DNA of 10,750 nt from Pseudomonadota bacterium (GCA_030917985.1 JAUPTR010000160.1:1-10750), one strand, 5' to 3'. Positions 1 through 6,755 are shown, counted from the first letter of the stretch. Notes: generated from the letters alone by a model not told the origin. Numbers and translations: made by a program.

Positions 1-1271
1 AGTTTGTGATGAAGGACGCTTACTCCTTCCACAGCAGCTTCGAAAGCCTGCAGCAGACTTACGAGGTGATGTACCGCACCTATTCGAGTATTTTCAAGCG
101 TCTGGGGCTGACATTCCGTGCGGTGGCTGCCGATACCGGGGCCATTGGCGGCTCGGGCTCGCATGAATTCCACGTGTTGGCGGATTCCGGCGAAGATGCG
201 CTGGCGTTTTGTCCGGATTCGGATTTTGCTGCCAACGTGGAGTTGGCTGAAGCATTGCCTCCGGCTCACGCTCGTGCCGCTGCCACTGAAAACATGCGCG
301 AAGTGGATACCCCCAAACAGACGGCCTGTGCCGATGTGGCTGCGTTGCTGGGTATCGGTGTGGAGCGCACGGTCAAGGCGATTGCGCTGATGGCTCCGCG
401 TGAAAATGGCTGGCAGTTCTATCTGGCGCTGCTGCGTGGCGATCATTCGCTGAACGAAGTAAAAGCCGGCAAGCTGGAGGGGCTGGATGGTTTCCGTTTT
501 GCCACTGACGAAGAAATCCGTAGCCACCTGAATTGCCCGCCGGGCTTCATCGGGCCGGTTGGCGTGGATGCTGCACAAGTGCAGGTAATTTCCGACCGTG
601 CGGTAGCGGTGATGAGCGATTTTGTCTGCGGTGCCAACAAGCCCAAGTTTCACCTGGCAGGCGTCAATTTTGGCCGTGATTTGCCTGAGCCGTTGCTGGT
701 TGCGGATATCCGCAATGCAGTGGCGGGTGATCCAAGCCCGGATGGCAAGGGCAAGCTGGAAATCTGTCGTGGCATCGAAGTCGGCCATATCTTCCAGTTG
801 CGCACCAAATATGCGGAAGCCATGAACTGCACCTATCTGGATAAAGAAGGCAAAACCCAGACCATGGAAATGGGCTGTTATGGTATTGGCGTGTCGCGCA
901 TTGTGGGCGCGGCCATTGAGCAGAACTTTGACGATAAGGGCATCATTTTCCCGCAGGCGATGGCGCCGTTCGAGGTGGTGATTGTGCCGATCGGTTATCA
1001 CCGTAACGAACTGGTCAAGACTGAAGCCGACAAGCTGTATGCCGAACTGAGTGCTGCCGGCATCGATGTGGCGCTGGATGATCGGGATGAGCGTCCGGGT
1101 GTGATGTTTGCCGATATGGAGCTGATTGGTATTCCGCATCGGATTACCCTCGGCGAGCGTGGCCTGAAGAACGGCGAAATCGAGTATCAGGGGCGGCGCG
1201 ACAGCGCGGCGACGGTTTGGCCATTGGCTGATGCGCAAAAGCAGATTACATTGAAGTTATGCGCCGCCTGA
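1..1271 (+). CDS. proS: Prolyl-tRNA synthetase, 3' part (5' end outside window)
   Basis: Class II aminoacyl-tRNA synthetase that charges tRNA-Pro with proline in the cytoplasm. The frame is open from the first base; the first whole codons read Phe-Val-Met-Lys-Asp, which sits inside the catalytic core, so roughly 150 N-terminal residues including motif 1 lie off the left edge. Visible in order: the motif 2 region (FRAVAADTGAIGGSGSHEF, about residues 37-55 of the fragment); a bacterial-type insertion (INS/YbaK-like) editing domain of about 180 residues, with VKAIAL and LRGDHSLNEVKAGKL; motif 3 (MGCYGIGVSRIVGAAIEQN); and a C-terminal anticodon-binding domain with DDRDERPGVMFADMELIGIP. The editing domain marks it as the long bacterial ProRS form, which hydrolyses mischarged Ala-tRNA-Pro. 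The stop at 1269-1271 lies inside the next gene, so the two are probably cotranscribed and translationally coupled. The family is certain; the true start is not visible. Confidence 0.97.
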   Translation, partial: FVMKDAYSFHSSFESLQQTYEVMYRTYSSIFKRLGLTFRAVAADTGAIGGSGSHEFHVLADSGEDALAFCPDSDFAANVELAEALPPAHARAAATENMREVDTPKQTACADVAALLGIGVERTVKAIALMAPRENGWQFYLALLRGDHSLNEVKAGKLEGLDGFRFATDEEIRSHLNCPPGFIGPVGVDAAQVQVISDRAVAVMSDFVCGANKPKFHLAGVNFGRDLPEPLLVADIRNAVAGDPSPDGKGKLEICRGIEVGHIFQLRTKYAEAMNCTYLDKEGKTQTMEMGCYGIGVSRIVGAAIEQNFDDKGIIFPQAMAPFEVVIVPIGYHRNELVKTEADKLYAELSAAGIDVALDDRDERPGVMFADMELIGIPHRITLGERGLKNGEIEYQGRRDSAATVWPLADAQKQITLKLCAA

Positions 1272-1879
1272 TCCTGATTGCTTGCTTGTTTGCCGCTAAC
1301 ACCTGGGCGGGTGCCCAGCGTGAAGAGGGGTTGTCGGCCAGTGTGCAGGCTTCACTGCAGCGGGCGGTGGCGGATGTTGCCGCGCCAAGACTGGTTTTTG
1401 ATAACGAAATCGAGGCGCAACGCTGGATCGGCGATATGTCGACCCGTCTGCAAAAACGCATGCCGGATGCCGATATGCGGCGCTTGTTCCTGACTTCGGT
1501 GCATTACGAGGCAACCCGCGCCGGGCTGGATCCGCAATTGGTGCTTGGCCTGATTCAGGTCGAATCGGGTTTCCGCAAATATGCCATCTCCAGCTCGGGT
1601 GCGCGTGGTTTCATGCAAGTGATGCCGTTCTGGGTGCGCTCGATTGGCACCGACGAACATAATCTGTTCCAGATGCGCACCAATCTGCGTTACGGCTGTA
1701 CCATCCTGCGCCATTATCTGGATATCGAACGTGGCAATCTGTTTCGTGCTTTGGGCCGTTATAACGGTAGCCTGGGGCGTGCGGAATACCCGAATCTGGT
1801 GCTGGCAGCGTGGAAAAACCATTGGTACTACACCACCCAGACTGCCGATGCCTCAAGCGTCAGTAAACCCCGTAGTTAG
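1259..1879 (+). CDS. Secreted lytic transglycosylase, SLT domain
   Basis: Predicted periplasmic murein lytic transglycosylase (SLT family 1 fold, goose-type lysozyme-like), cleaving the MurNAc-GlcNAc bond of peptidoglycan to form 1,6-anhydro ends. The 206-residue product begins with a signal peptide (MRRLILIACLFAANTWAGAQ, probable cleavage after residue 18-20). No lipobox cysteine is seen at the cleavage site, so a soluble periplasmic form is more likely than a lipoprotein. Family signatures: catalytic Glu102 in LIQVESGFRKYAIS, then GARGFMQVMPFW (about 114-125), and RYNGSLGRAEYP (about 167-178). The ATG at 1259 lies 13 bases before the end of proS and has only a weak upstream GAAG, which suggests translational coupling. 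It is short compared with Slt70 or MltC, essentially a catalytic domain preceded by about 70 residues. The exact mlt class cannot be assigned. Its stop is 5 bases from the ruvA stop on the other strand. Confidence 0.9.
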   Translation: MRRLILIACLFAANTWAGAQREEGLSASVQASLQRAVADVAAPRLVFDNEIEAQRWIGDMSTRLQKRMPDADMRRLFLTSVHYEATRAGLDPQLVLGLIQVESGFRKYAISSSGARGFMQVMPFWVRSIGTDEHNLFQMRTNLRYGCTILRHYLDIERGNLFRALGRYNGSLGRAEYPNLVLAAWKNHWYYTTQTADASSVSKPRS

Positions 1880-1884
1880 CCTGC

Positions 1885-2490
1885 TCAGGCTTTCGCCAGT
1901 GACTTCAGCGCCTGGCGGATGCCATCGTTGACGGCAATCTCCGCAGGCAGCGCTTTGACGGCTGCTGCCGCTTCCCGGTCGTTGTAGCCCAGTGCCAACA
2001 GGGCATTGACAATATCACTGCGCGCCGATACCGGCGCAGCTGGCACGCTGCCACCGCTGATCGACGTGGTCGCTGTGCCAGTGCTTAATATATCCAGTTT
2101 GCCGCGCAGCTCCAGAATCAGGCGCTCAGCAGTCTTCTTGCCGATACCGGGGATGCGCGACAAGCGTGCGACATCTTCGCCGGAAATGGCCAAGGCCAGC
2201 TCATCGGCGTTCATCCCCGAAAGAATTGCCAAAGCGGTCTTGGCTCCGATGCCGGAAATTTTCAGCAACTGGCGGAAACTCTCGCGTTCGCTGCGGCTGG
2301 CAAAGCCATACAGCAGCTGAGCATCTTCACGCACCACGTGGTGTGTGAACAGCGTGACTTTTTCGCCCAGATGCGGCAATTCATAGAAGGTACCCATCGG
2401 CACATCCAGTTCATAACCTACCCCACCGACATCAACCACAATCTGTGGCGGCAGTTTTTCGACGATCTGCCCGGTAATACGTCCAATCAT
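1885..2490 (-). CDS. ruvA: Holliday junction branch-migration protein RuvA
   Basis: RuvA tetramers bind four-way DNA junctions and load the RuvB motor for branch migration in recombinational repair. The 201-residue product is full length for the family. Domain I (about 1-64, OB fold) opens with MIGRITGQIVEK and holds the acidic pin residues Glu55-Asp56, which separate DNA strands at the junction. Domain II carries two helix-hairpin-helix motifs, ISGIGAKTA (about 78-86) and IPGIGKKTA (about 113-121). A flexible linker rich in Thr, Ser and Gly (about 135-157) leads to domain III (about 158-201), the RuvB-binding three-helix domain. The ATG at 2490 has a GAGG Shine-Dalgarno 4 bases upstream. Neither ruvC nor ruvB is adjacent: the gene upstream is the divergent desaturase and downstream is the convergent transglycosylase gene. 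The orphan layout is odd for Gammaproteobacteria but known elsewhere. Assignment is secure. Confidence 0.97.
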   Translation of the reverse strand: MIGRITGQIVEKLPPQIVVDVGGVGYELDVPMGTFYELPHLGEKVTLFTHHVVREDAQLLYGFASRSERESFRQLLKISGIGAKTALAILSGMNADELALAISGEDVARLSRIPGIGKKTAERLILELRGKLDILSTGTATTSISGGSVPAAPVSARSDIVNALLALGYNDREAAAAVKALPAEIAVNDGIRQALKSLAKA

Positions 2491-2621
2491 AAAACCTCAT
2501 CCGCTTGCTGGCTTGTCTGCTGCCAATGATAGTCCGGAATGCCCGTTGTTGACCGCAAATTTGAGGCTTCGGTGCTCGTTTGTCTGGCCTTGTATTTTGT
2601 ATTTTTCTACAACCGGATTGT

Positions 2622-2651
2622 TTGACAAACCGACAGTGTGTTGATTTTAAA
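2622..2651 (+). promoter_or_regulatory. Candidate promoter before the desaturase
   Basis: A perfect -35 hexamer TTGACA (2622-2627) is followed 18 bases later by TTTAAA (2646-2651), a 4/6 match to the -10 consensus. A transcript would start near 2658, just at the left arm of the inverted repeat at 2659-2713, and would have a leader of about 140 bases. A rival -10, TATACT (2696-2701, 5/6), lies between the repeat arms but has no good -35 at 16-18 bases upstream. Both are visual matches only. Confidence 0.4.
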
Positions 2652-2658
2652 GGGAAAT

Positions 2659-2713
2659 ATTGCGTAATTTGCATGATATTAGAGCTTTCGCTCGGTATAC
2701 TTTTTTACGCAAT
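2659..2713. promoter_or_regulatory. Perfect 9-bp inverted repeat, probable operator in ruvA/desaturase gap
   Basis: ATTGCGTAA at 2659-2667 is repeated as its exact reverse complement TTACGCAAT at 2705-2713, with 37 bases between. Between the arms lie a small GAGC-TTTC-GCTC hairpin (2682-2693) and a TATACT hexamer (2696-2701). The position, about 85-140 bases upstream of the desaturase start, suits a two-site operator. The rest of the 306-base gap 2491-2796 is AT-rich with no open frame that looks like a gene. The only other clear element is GGGGTGA at 2784-2790, the ribosome binding site for the ATG at 2797. The regulator is unknown. Confidence 0.4.
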
Positions 2714-2796
2714 CAGAATAAATGGCCAACTGGCGAGCGAAACCGCCGTCTGGCGATAACAACGAAATAAACGATTATTTTTTGGGGTGAGTAGCG

Positions 2797-3912
2797 ATGA
2801 TGAGCAATCAGCAAACTGCTGCAGCAAGCAATGATGCACAGAAAACGGCTTATATTCAGAAGGTTATACGCCATGCCGGCGATCAGGCACGGCAGCGTTT
2901 TCCGTGGCTGCAGCAGCAGAACCTGATTGGTGGATCGGTGATGGCGGTGTCGGTGCTGGGTATGTTGCTGGCCGCCTGGCTATACCATCTGGATATGCTG
3001 GGCTGGTGGCTGTGTATCCCGTTGGTGGCGATTTTGCAGTCGCTGATCCACGAGCTGGAGCATGATCTGATCCACCAGATGTATTTCAAGGACAAGCCCT
3101 GGGCCTACAACCTGATGCTGTTGTTGTGCTGGCTGACCCGCCCGAGCACTGTTAGCCCCTGGCTGCGCAAGGAACTGCATTTCCACCACCACAAACATTC
3201 CGGCTCGCATAATGATCTGGAAGAGCGCGGGATTACCAATGGCGCGCCCTGGGGTCTGCGCCGCCTGCTGATGACTGGCGACAATCTGGCTGCGGTCTGG
3301 ATGCGCCCGCTGCAGACGTTTCGCATGATCAGTGACTATGCCACATCGCTCAAGCCGGCTAACCGCGCCGAGCATACAAAGCAGATGCTGCGTGCCTTTA
3401 ATGGCTATTTTCCTGTTGGTCTGATGCACTATGCCCTGTGGTACAGCTTCCTGGCGATTCATGGCGCCAGCCTGCTGGCTTCGCTGAGTGGGCATGCGCT
3501 GCATTTGTCGCCGGCACAACAGCACTGGGTATCACTGTTGAATTTCCTGGCCGTGGTATGGCTGATTCCAAGCCATCTGCGCACTTTCAGTCTGCATTTC
3601 ATCAGCTCCAACCTGCACTATTATGGCGACGTGCAGGAACGCAACGTAATGCAACAGTGCCAGGTGCTTACGGCCTGGTGGCTGGCGCCGTTGCAGCTGT
3701 TCTGCTTCAACTTCGGTGCGACACATGCCATCCACCATTTTGTGGTGCGCGATCCGTTTTATATCCGCCAGCTGACGGCCAAACAGGCACATGTGGCAAT
3801 GCGGGCGATGGGGGTGCGCTTTAACGATTTCGGCACCTTCCGCCGTGCCAACCGTTACCATACTGTGCCTGAGAACGAGCCTGGCTTCGATGTGATGGCG
3901 GCGGCCAAATAA
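2797..3912 (+). CDS. Integral membrane fatty acid desaturase (histidine-box di-iron family)
   Basis: Predicted inner-membrane di-iron enzyme that introduces a double bond into an acyl chain, or hydroxylates it, using O2 and an electron donor. The 371-residue product has hydrophobic segments at about 45-63, 68-85, 104-113, 208-232 and 246-258. Three histidine clusters are in the order typical of the family: HELEHDLIH (85-93), HFHHHKH (128-134) and THAIHHF (309-315). A further His pair sits in the segment HFISSNLHYYGD (267-278), which may supply another iron ligand. Start: the tandem ATG ATG at 2797-2802 follows GGGGTGA with a spacing of 6 bases to the first ATG. The gene is monocistronic, with its own upstream region and a strong terminator 38 bases after the stop. 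Membrane-lipid unsaturation is the likely role, but substrate and regiospecificity cannot be read from sequence; related alkane or sterol hydroxylases share the histidine boxes. Confidence 0.88.
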   Translation: MMSNQQTAAASNDAQKTAYIQKVIRHAGDQARQRFPWLQQQNLIGGSVMAVSVLGMLLAAWLYHLDMLGWWLCIPLVAILQSLIHELEHDLIHQMYFKDKPWAYNLMLLLCWLTRPSTVSPWLRKELHFHHHKHSGSHNDLEERGITNGAPWGLRRLLMTGDNLAAVWMRPLQTFRMISDYATSLKPANRAEHTKQMLRAFNGYFPVGLMHYALWYSFLAIHGASLLASLSGHALHLSPAQQHWVSLLNFLAVVWLIPSHLRTFSLHFISSNLHYYGDVQERNVMQQCQVLTAWWLAPLQLFCFNFGATHAIHHFVVRDPFYIRQLTAKQAHVAMRAMGVRFNDFGTFRRANRYHTVPENEPGFDVMAAAK

Positions 3913-3913
3913 T

Positions 3914-4035
3914 CCCCTGGCGCGGATCGTAGCGTGATCCGCAAAAGATAACGCCAGCCCTGAGGCTGGCGTTTTTTTGTCTGGTGCCAGGGGTTTCGGA
4001 CCCACCCCGGCTGGGGTCACGCTCGCTTGCGTGAC
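3914..4035. repeat. Nested inverted repeats between convergent genes
   Basis: The 173-base gap between the desaturase and the binding-protein gene has no coding potential but is full of dyads. CCCCTGGC (3914-3921) pairs with GCCAGGGG (3986-3993), enclosing both GCGGATC-loop-GATCCGC (3922-3928 / 3936-3942) and the terminator stem. A separate hairpin, GTCACGC-TCGCTT-GCGTGAC, occupies 4016-4035. The last is not followed by Ts on either strand. These may protect 3' ends of convergent transcripts or be remnants of a dispersed repeat. Confidence 0.5.
3950..3978 (+). terminator. Intrinsic terminator after the desaturase
   Basis: Perfect 10-bp stem AACGCCAGCC / GGCTGGCGTT (3950-3959 with 3964-3973), loop CTGA, running into seven Ts (3972-3978). 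It lies 38 bases past the desaturase stop. Read on the minus strand the same stem is followed by a weaker T-rich stretch, so it may also stop the opposing porin-module transcript. Confidence 0.92.
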
Positions 4036-4085
4036 GGCATCATATAAAGCCATCGTTACCGGCAAATGACAGCAACGGCGAAAAA

Positions 4086-4505
4086 TCACGGCACGATAAA
4101 AACTACTTTTACCGAGCTGTTTACCTGTGATTTATCAACGTAGGCGATCAGATTCGGGTTTTTGCCAACCAGATTGACGGCATCCTGTTGTGATTGCACT
4201 TCACGGGGCGGCTGGCCGCCGCCGCTAAACACGATTTTTGACCAGTATGCTTTCATCTGGTTGTTGTTGCGCCCGGCGATGTGCAAATAGAAGCGATCCC
4301 GCTCGCTGCCTTTGGGCAGGTCGAGTGCCTGGGCCTGTGCGCCATCCGGAAACGTGAAGTATTTACCCAGAAACAGTTGCTCAACCTGATCCATGCGCAA
4401 CATCGAAACCGGGTGCCGTGCGTGAACGATTACCGCCAGCTCACCCTGTGCGGGCGCACTGAGCAGTAACAATATCGATAACAGGGTTCTGGCGTGAATG
4501 TGCAT
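4086..4505 (-). CDS. Small exported phosphate-binding-protein-like (single-lobe PBP) protein
   Basis: A 139-residue exported protein resembling part of PstS-type phosphate-binding proteins (PBP-like superfamily). It has a signal peptide (MHIHARTLLSILLLLSAPAQG, cleavage near residue 20-21). Then comes VEQLFLGKYFTFPDG (41-55), matching the iron/phosphate PBP pattern FLGK..(W/F)PDG, and AYWSKIVFSGGGQPP (87-100) followed by VNLVGKNPNLIAYVD (110-124), which resembles the PstS segment ending in G(Y)V. At about 118 mature residues it is too short for the two lobes of a transport PBP, so uptake through an ABC transporter is doubtful, and no permease or ATPase genes are present. Start: ATG at 4505 with AAGGGGG ending 5 bases upstream; a TTG at 4520 would overlap the porin stop and destroy that site. 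It lies 11 bases after the porin and is surely in its operon. Function unknown; a ligand-binding or scaffold partner of the porin is possible. Confidence 0.78.
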   Translation of the reverse strand: MHIHARTLLSILLLLSAPAQGELAVIVHARHPVSMLRMDQVEQLFLGKYFTFPDGAQAQALDLPKGSERDRFYLHIAGRNNNQMKAYWSKIVFSGGGQPPREVQSQQDAVNLVGKNPNLIAYVDKSQVNSSVKVVFIVP

Positions 4506-4516
4506 ACCGGCCCCCT

Positions 4517-5755
4517 TCAAAAAACAAAATCCAGCGTTGCGCTGTAGAGGTTGACCTGACGCCTGTTGTTGGTGAAGTCGTCGGTACTGTTGATGAAGAA
4601 GCCATTGCCACCTGCGGGTTTGTCGATGCGTTCAAATTGCAGTTTCAGGGCAACATTGTCGATCACATCCCAGCGTACACCGGCGCCGATATTGCTGCGC
4701 TCCAGGCGTAATTGAAACTGCGCGTTCAAGCCGTTCACCAGTGCTGCTCCGGGGCCGCTGAGCAATGGCAGGGCGGGCGGGCCTTTGTGTGAGGTGCGTG
4801 CGTATTGCAGATAGGGCGTCCAGTCACCGATCCGGTAGCCGCCCAGCAGACCGAAACCATCAATATCGGCGATGCCGTCAGTCCCCATGCGGCGGCGTGC
4901 CCACTCTGCCTGCAACAGCCATGGGCCGTGATCATAGCGGTAGGCGATGTTGTAGAAATCACTTTTGACGTTGCTGAAGGTGACATTGTCCTTGATTACC
5001 GCGGCGGTCTGATTGTTGTTGGCAATCAGCGCATTCAGCACGTTTTCATATGCGCTGATTGCATCTGCCTGTGTGCTCATGTCTACGCGGGCATAGCCAA
5101 GGCGCAGGGTTGAACCGGCATATTCGGCGGCCAGATTGAACAAGGTGTTATCGAAGTGGTAGTTGAGCGAGGCCTGCGTCGAATTTGAATACAAGGTCTG
5201 CGACATTTTCCCCGTGGCGGCGCCAACGCGGTAGAGCACATTGTTGGCTTTAAAGAGATAGCCGAGATCGACACCATTCAGGTACGTGATCGGATTCATC
5301 AGATACACCTCACCCCAAGGCCGCACGCTGGTCTGGGCGTATCCAACCATGCGCGAGTCTGACCAGAAAAACATCGGGGCAACAATCCTGCCGCCACGCA
5401 GATACAGATTGGGTGTGATCTGATATTTGAGATTTGCCCACTCAAAGTAGGGGCGGCTGCTGTTGTAATCTGACAGACGACGGGACACGACCTGTGCCGT
5501 GCCGCTCAGATTCTGGCCCAATTGCAGATCGGCTTGTACACCCAGAACCGAGTCAACACCGGAATCCAGGGCATTGCTGCGGCCCGCGCCCGTACTGGGT
5601 TCCAGCGTGGCATGATAATCCGCACCCTTGTCATTGCTGTGCACGACGCCCAGCGTGCCAAAGCCGGATAACTTGACCCAGTCTGCCAGTTCCCGGGCCT
5701 GTGCTGCCTGGCTCAAGCTGCTTGAAATCCATACGGCCAACAGGATTCGCTTCAT
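4517..5755 (-). CDS. Outer-membrane beta-barrel porin-like protein
   Basis: Predicted outer-membrane channel of 412 residues. It has a signal peptide (MKRILLAVWISSSLSQAAQA, cleavage near ARE), then alternating aromatic/polar strands typical of a barrel, and ends in ATLDFVF with the C-terminal Phe that is the outer-membrane assembly signal. Near the N terminus the mature chain has LSGFGTLGVVHS and RRLSDYNSSRPYFEWANLKYQ; the same stretches recur in the broken paralogue upstream. Start: the ATG at 5755 has AGAGG 8 bases upstream and opens a proper signal peptide; an in-frame extension to 5869 has no such support and begins in a hairpin region. The gene is followed after 11 bases by the single-lobe binding-protein gene. 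It does not obviously match the classical trimeric beta-proteobacterial porin signature, so the solute cannot be named. A barrel is secure; the channel role is inferred. Confidence 0.82.
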   Translation of the reverse strand: MKRILLAVWISSSLSQAAQARELADWVKLSGFGTLGVVHSNDKGADYHATLEPSTGAGRSNALDSGVDSVLGVQADLQLGQNLSGTAQVVSRRLSDYNSSRPYFEWANLKYQITPNLYLRGGRIVAPMFFWSDSRMVGYAQTSVRPWGEVYLMNPITYLNGVDLGYLFKANNVLYRVGAATGKMSQTLYSNSTQASLNYHFDNTLFNLAAEYAGSTLRLGYARVDMSTQADAISAYENVLNALIANNNQTAAVIKDNVTFSNVKSDFYNIAYRYDHGPWLLQAEWARRRMGTDGIADIDGFGLLGGYRIGDWTPYLQYARTSHKGPPALPLLSGPGAALVNGLNAQFQLRLERSNIGAGVRWDVIDNVALKLQFERIDKPAGGNGFFINSTDDFTNNRRQVNLYSATLDFVF

Positions 5756-5857
5756 CGACAATGCCTCTTTCAAGATGGCTGGCCGCCAGCACGGATATTG
5801 ACCGCCAGCGGTGGCTGAAACAAGAATGACTGAGAAAACACGGGGCACTACAGATGA

Positions 5858-5893
5858 CGGCAGCCCCATCCCCGTTGCGGGGTGCTGCTGCCG
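5858..5893. other. Stable hairpin between the broken and intact porin modules
   Basis: CGGCAGC (5858-5864) pairs with GCTGCCG (5887-5893), and an inner CCCC (5870-5873) pairs with GGGG (5879-5882) around a GTTGC loop, with an asymmetric internal loop. On the minus strand it lies 10 bases after the stop of the broken module and about 100 bases before the intact porin start. It is not followed by a T run in either direction, so it is a poor intrinsic terminator; an RNA processing or stabilising structure is possible. The remaining gap 5756-5857 holds only the porin ribosome binding site and no convincing promoter. Confidence 0.4.
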
Positions 5894-5903
5894 CCGCTTG
5901 ATA

Positions 5904-6583
5904 TCAATCAGGAATGCTCAGCAGTATTTTGACTGAGTTGTTGACGGCAGCTTTATCGACGTAACCCAGCAAATTTGGATTCTTGCTGACCAAGTTCACC
6001 ATATCCTGCGTCGATTCGGCCTCTTTGGGCGGCTGGCCGCTGCCGGTAAAAACCAGTTTCGACCAGTAAGCCTTCAGCTGATTGCTGTTTTTGCCGGTAA
6101 CCTTGGCATAAAAGTGATCGGGTTGATGAAATACACTTCCTCCGGTGGTCTTACCATGGTTTGCGCATAGCCAACCATGCGCGAATCCGAAATCATGAAT
6201 ACAGGCGCGACGACGCGGCCGGCACGTACAGACAGATCGCGCGTGGCCTGATACTTGATATTCGCCCATTCAAAATAGGGGCGGGTGCTGTTGTAGTCGG
6301 ACAGGCGACGGGTGACAATTTGTGCGGTGCCCGTCAGGTTCTTCATGAATTGAATGTCTGCCTGAGCGCCAAATACCGAATCGACGCCTGAATCATGAGT
6401 GTGGGTACGTCCGGCCCCGGTGTTTTGCTCGAGATTGCCGCGAAAATCGGCATCCTTGTCACTGCTGTGAACAATGCCGAGCGTGCCGAAGCCAGAGAAT
6501 CGTACATAGTCGCTTATTTCTGCGGCCAGCACTGGCTGGCATACTGCTGCGCTGATCAGCGAAGCCAAAAGCTTCCTTTTCAT
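5904..6583 (-). pseudogene. Collapsed second porin/PBP module (out-of-frame fusion by deletion)
   Basis: Begins with ATG at 6583, GGAAGGGGG 5 bases upstream and a signal peptide (MKRKLLASLISAAVCQPVLA). About 160 codons follow the intact porin closely: SGFGTLGIVHS, DSGVDSVFGAQAD, RRLSDYN, RPYFEWANIKYQ, SDSRMVGYAQT, VYFINPIT. At 6114-6119 (GATCAC on the minus strand) the similarity jumps to the other gene of the module: in the next frame the sequence reads DHFYAKVTGKNSNQLKAYWS, then VFTGSGQPPKE, NLVSKNPNLLGYVDK and a stop at 5904-5906, matching the last 70 or so residues of the intact binding protein. The porin frame runs only 11 codons beyond the join and stops at 6074-6076. Neither half has another stop or frameshift. 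The equivalent points in the intact copy (5291 and 4298) are 993 bases apart, which estimates the loss. A 169-residue truncated porin could be made but would lack most of the barrel. Confidence 0.88.
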
Positions 6584-6725
6584 GCGTCCCCCTTCCTGTT
6601 CTTGTTGGTTATCAAGCCGGCTGAACCCTGTCATGTTGTGATTTGCAGCCTCTTTCGGTTTAGACGAAGTGGCTTTGAATACAAGGCAGCATTGCGTAAT
6701 TGCCGGGCTTATTTTTTGCGGGCAA
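6584..6725 (-). promoter_or_regulatory. Upstream region of the broken porin module with ATTGCGTAAT motif
   Basis: The 142 bases between the module start and the neighbouring terminator have no gene. ATTGCGTAATT at 6691-6701 is identical to 2659-2669 before the desaturase; the ten-base core is a near palindrome (four of five pairs). On the minus strand it is followed by TTGTAT and, 16 bases on, TAAACC, a weak -35/-10 pair. A module promoter here is expected, because a terminator lies just upstream, but the exact hexamers are uncertain. Confidence 0.35.
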
Positions 6726-6755
6726 GAAAAAGCCCCTGTGGGGGCACAGGGGCTT
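6726..6755 (-). terminator. Intrinsic terminator after the small membrane-protein gene
   Basis: Perfect 10-bp stem AAGCCCCTGT / ACAGGGGCTT (6730-6739 with 6746-6755), six-base loop. On the minus strand it runs into five Ts (6727-6731), then C and TT. It sits 22 bases past the stop of the 53-codon gene and ends the chaperone cluster transcript, separating it from the porin modules. Confidence 0.88.

Noticed and set aside
1879..1890. GCCTG-CT-CAGGC as a bidirectional terminator between the transglycosylase gene and ruvA
   Set aside because: Five-pair stem with a two-base loop overlapping both stop codons and no T run; not a credible terminator.
2980..4089. Two long minus-strand open frames (181 and 185 codons) opposite the desaturase
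   Set aside because: Their products are low-complexity His/Gln/Arg-rich readings of the histidine-box gene; no ribosome binding sites or signals.
4506..4520. TTG start for the PBP-like gene overlapping the porin stop
   Set aside because: The ATG at 4505 has a perfect purine-rich site 5 bases upstream and directly begins the signal peptide.
4703..4715. GCGTAATTG inside the intact porin as a further copy of the shared motif
   Set aside because: It matches only part of the motif and lies in coding sequence.
5756..5869. A 38-residue N-terminal extension of the intact porin
   Set aside because: It has no ribosome binding site and would bury the signal peptide that starts at 5755.
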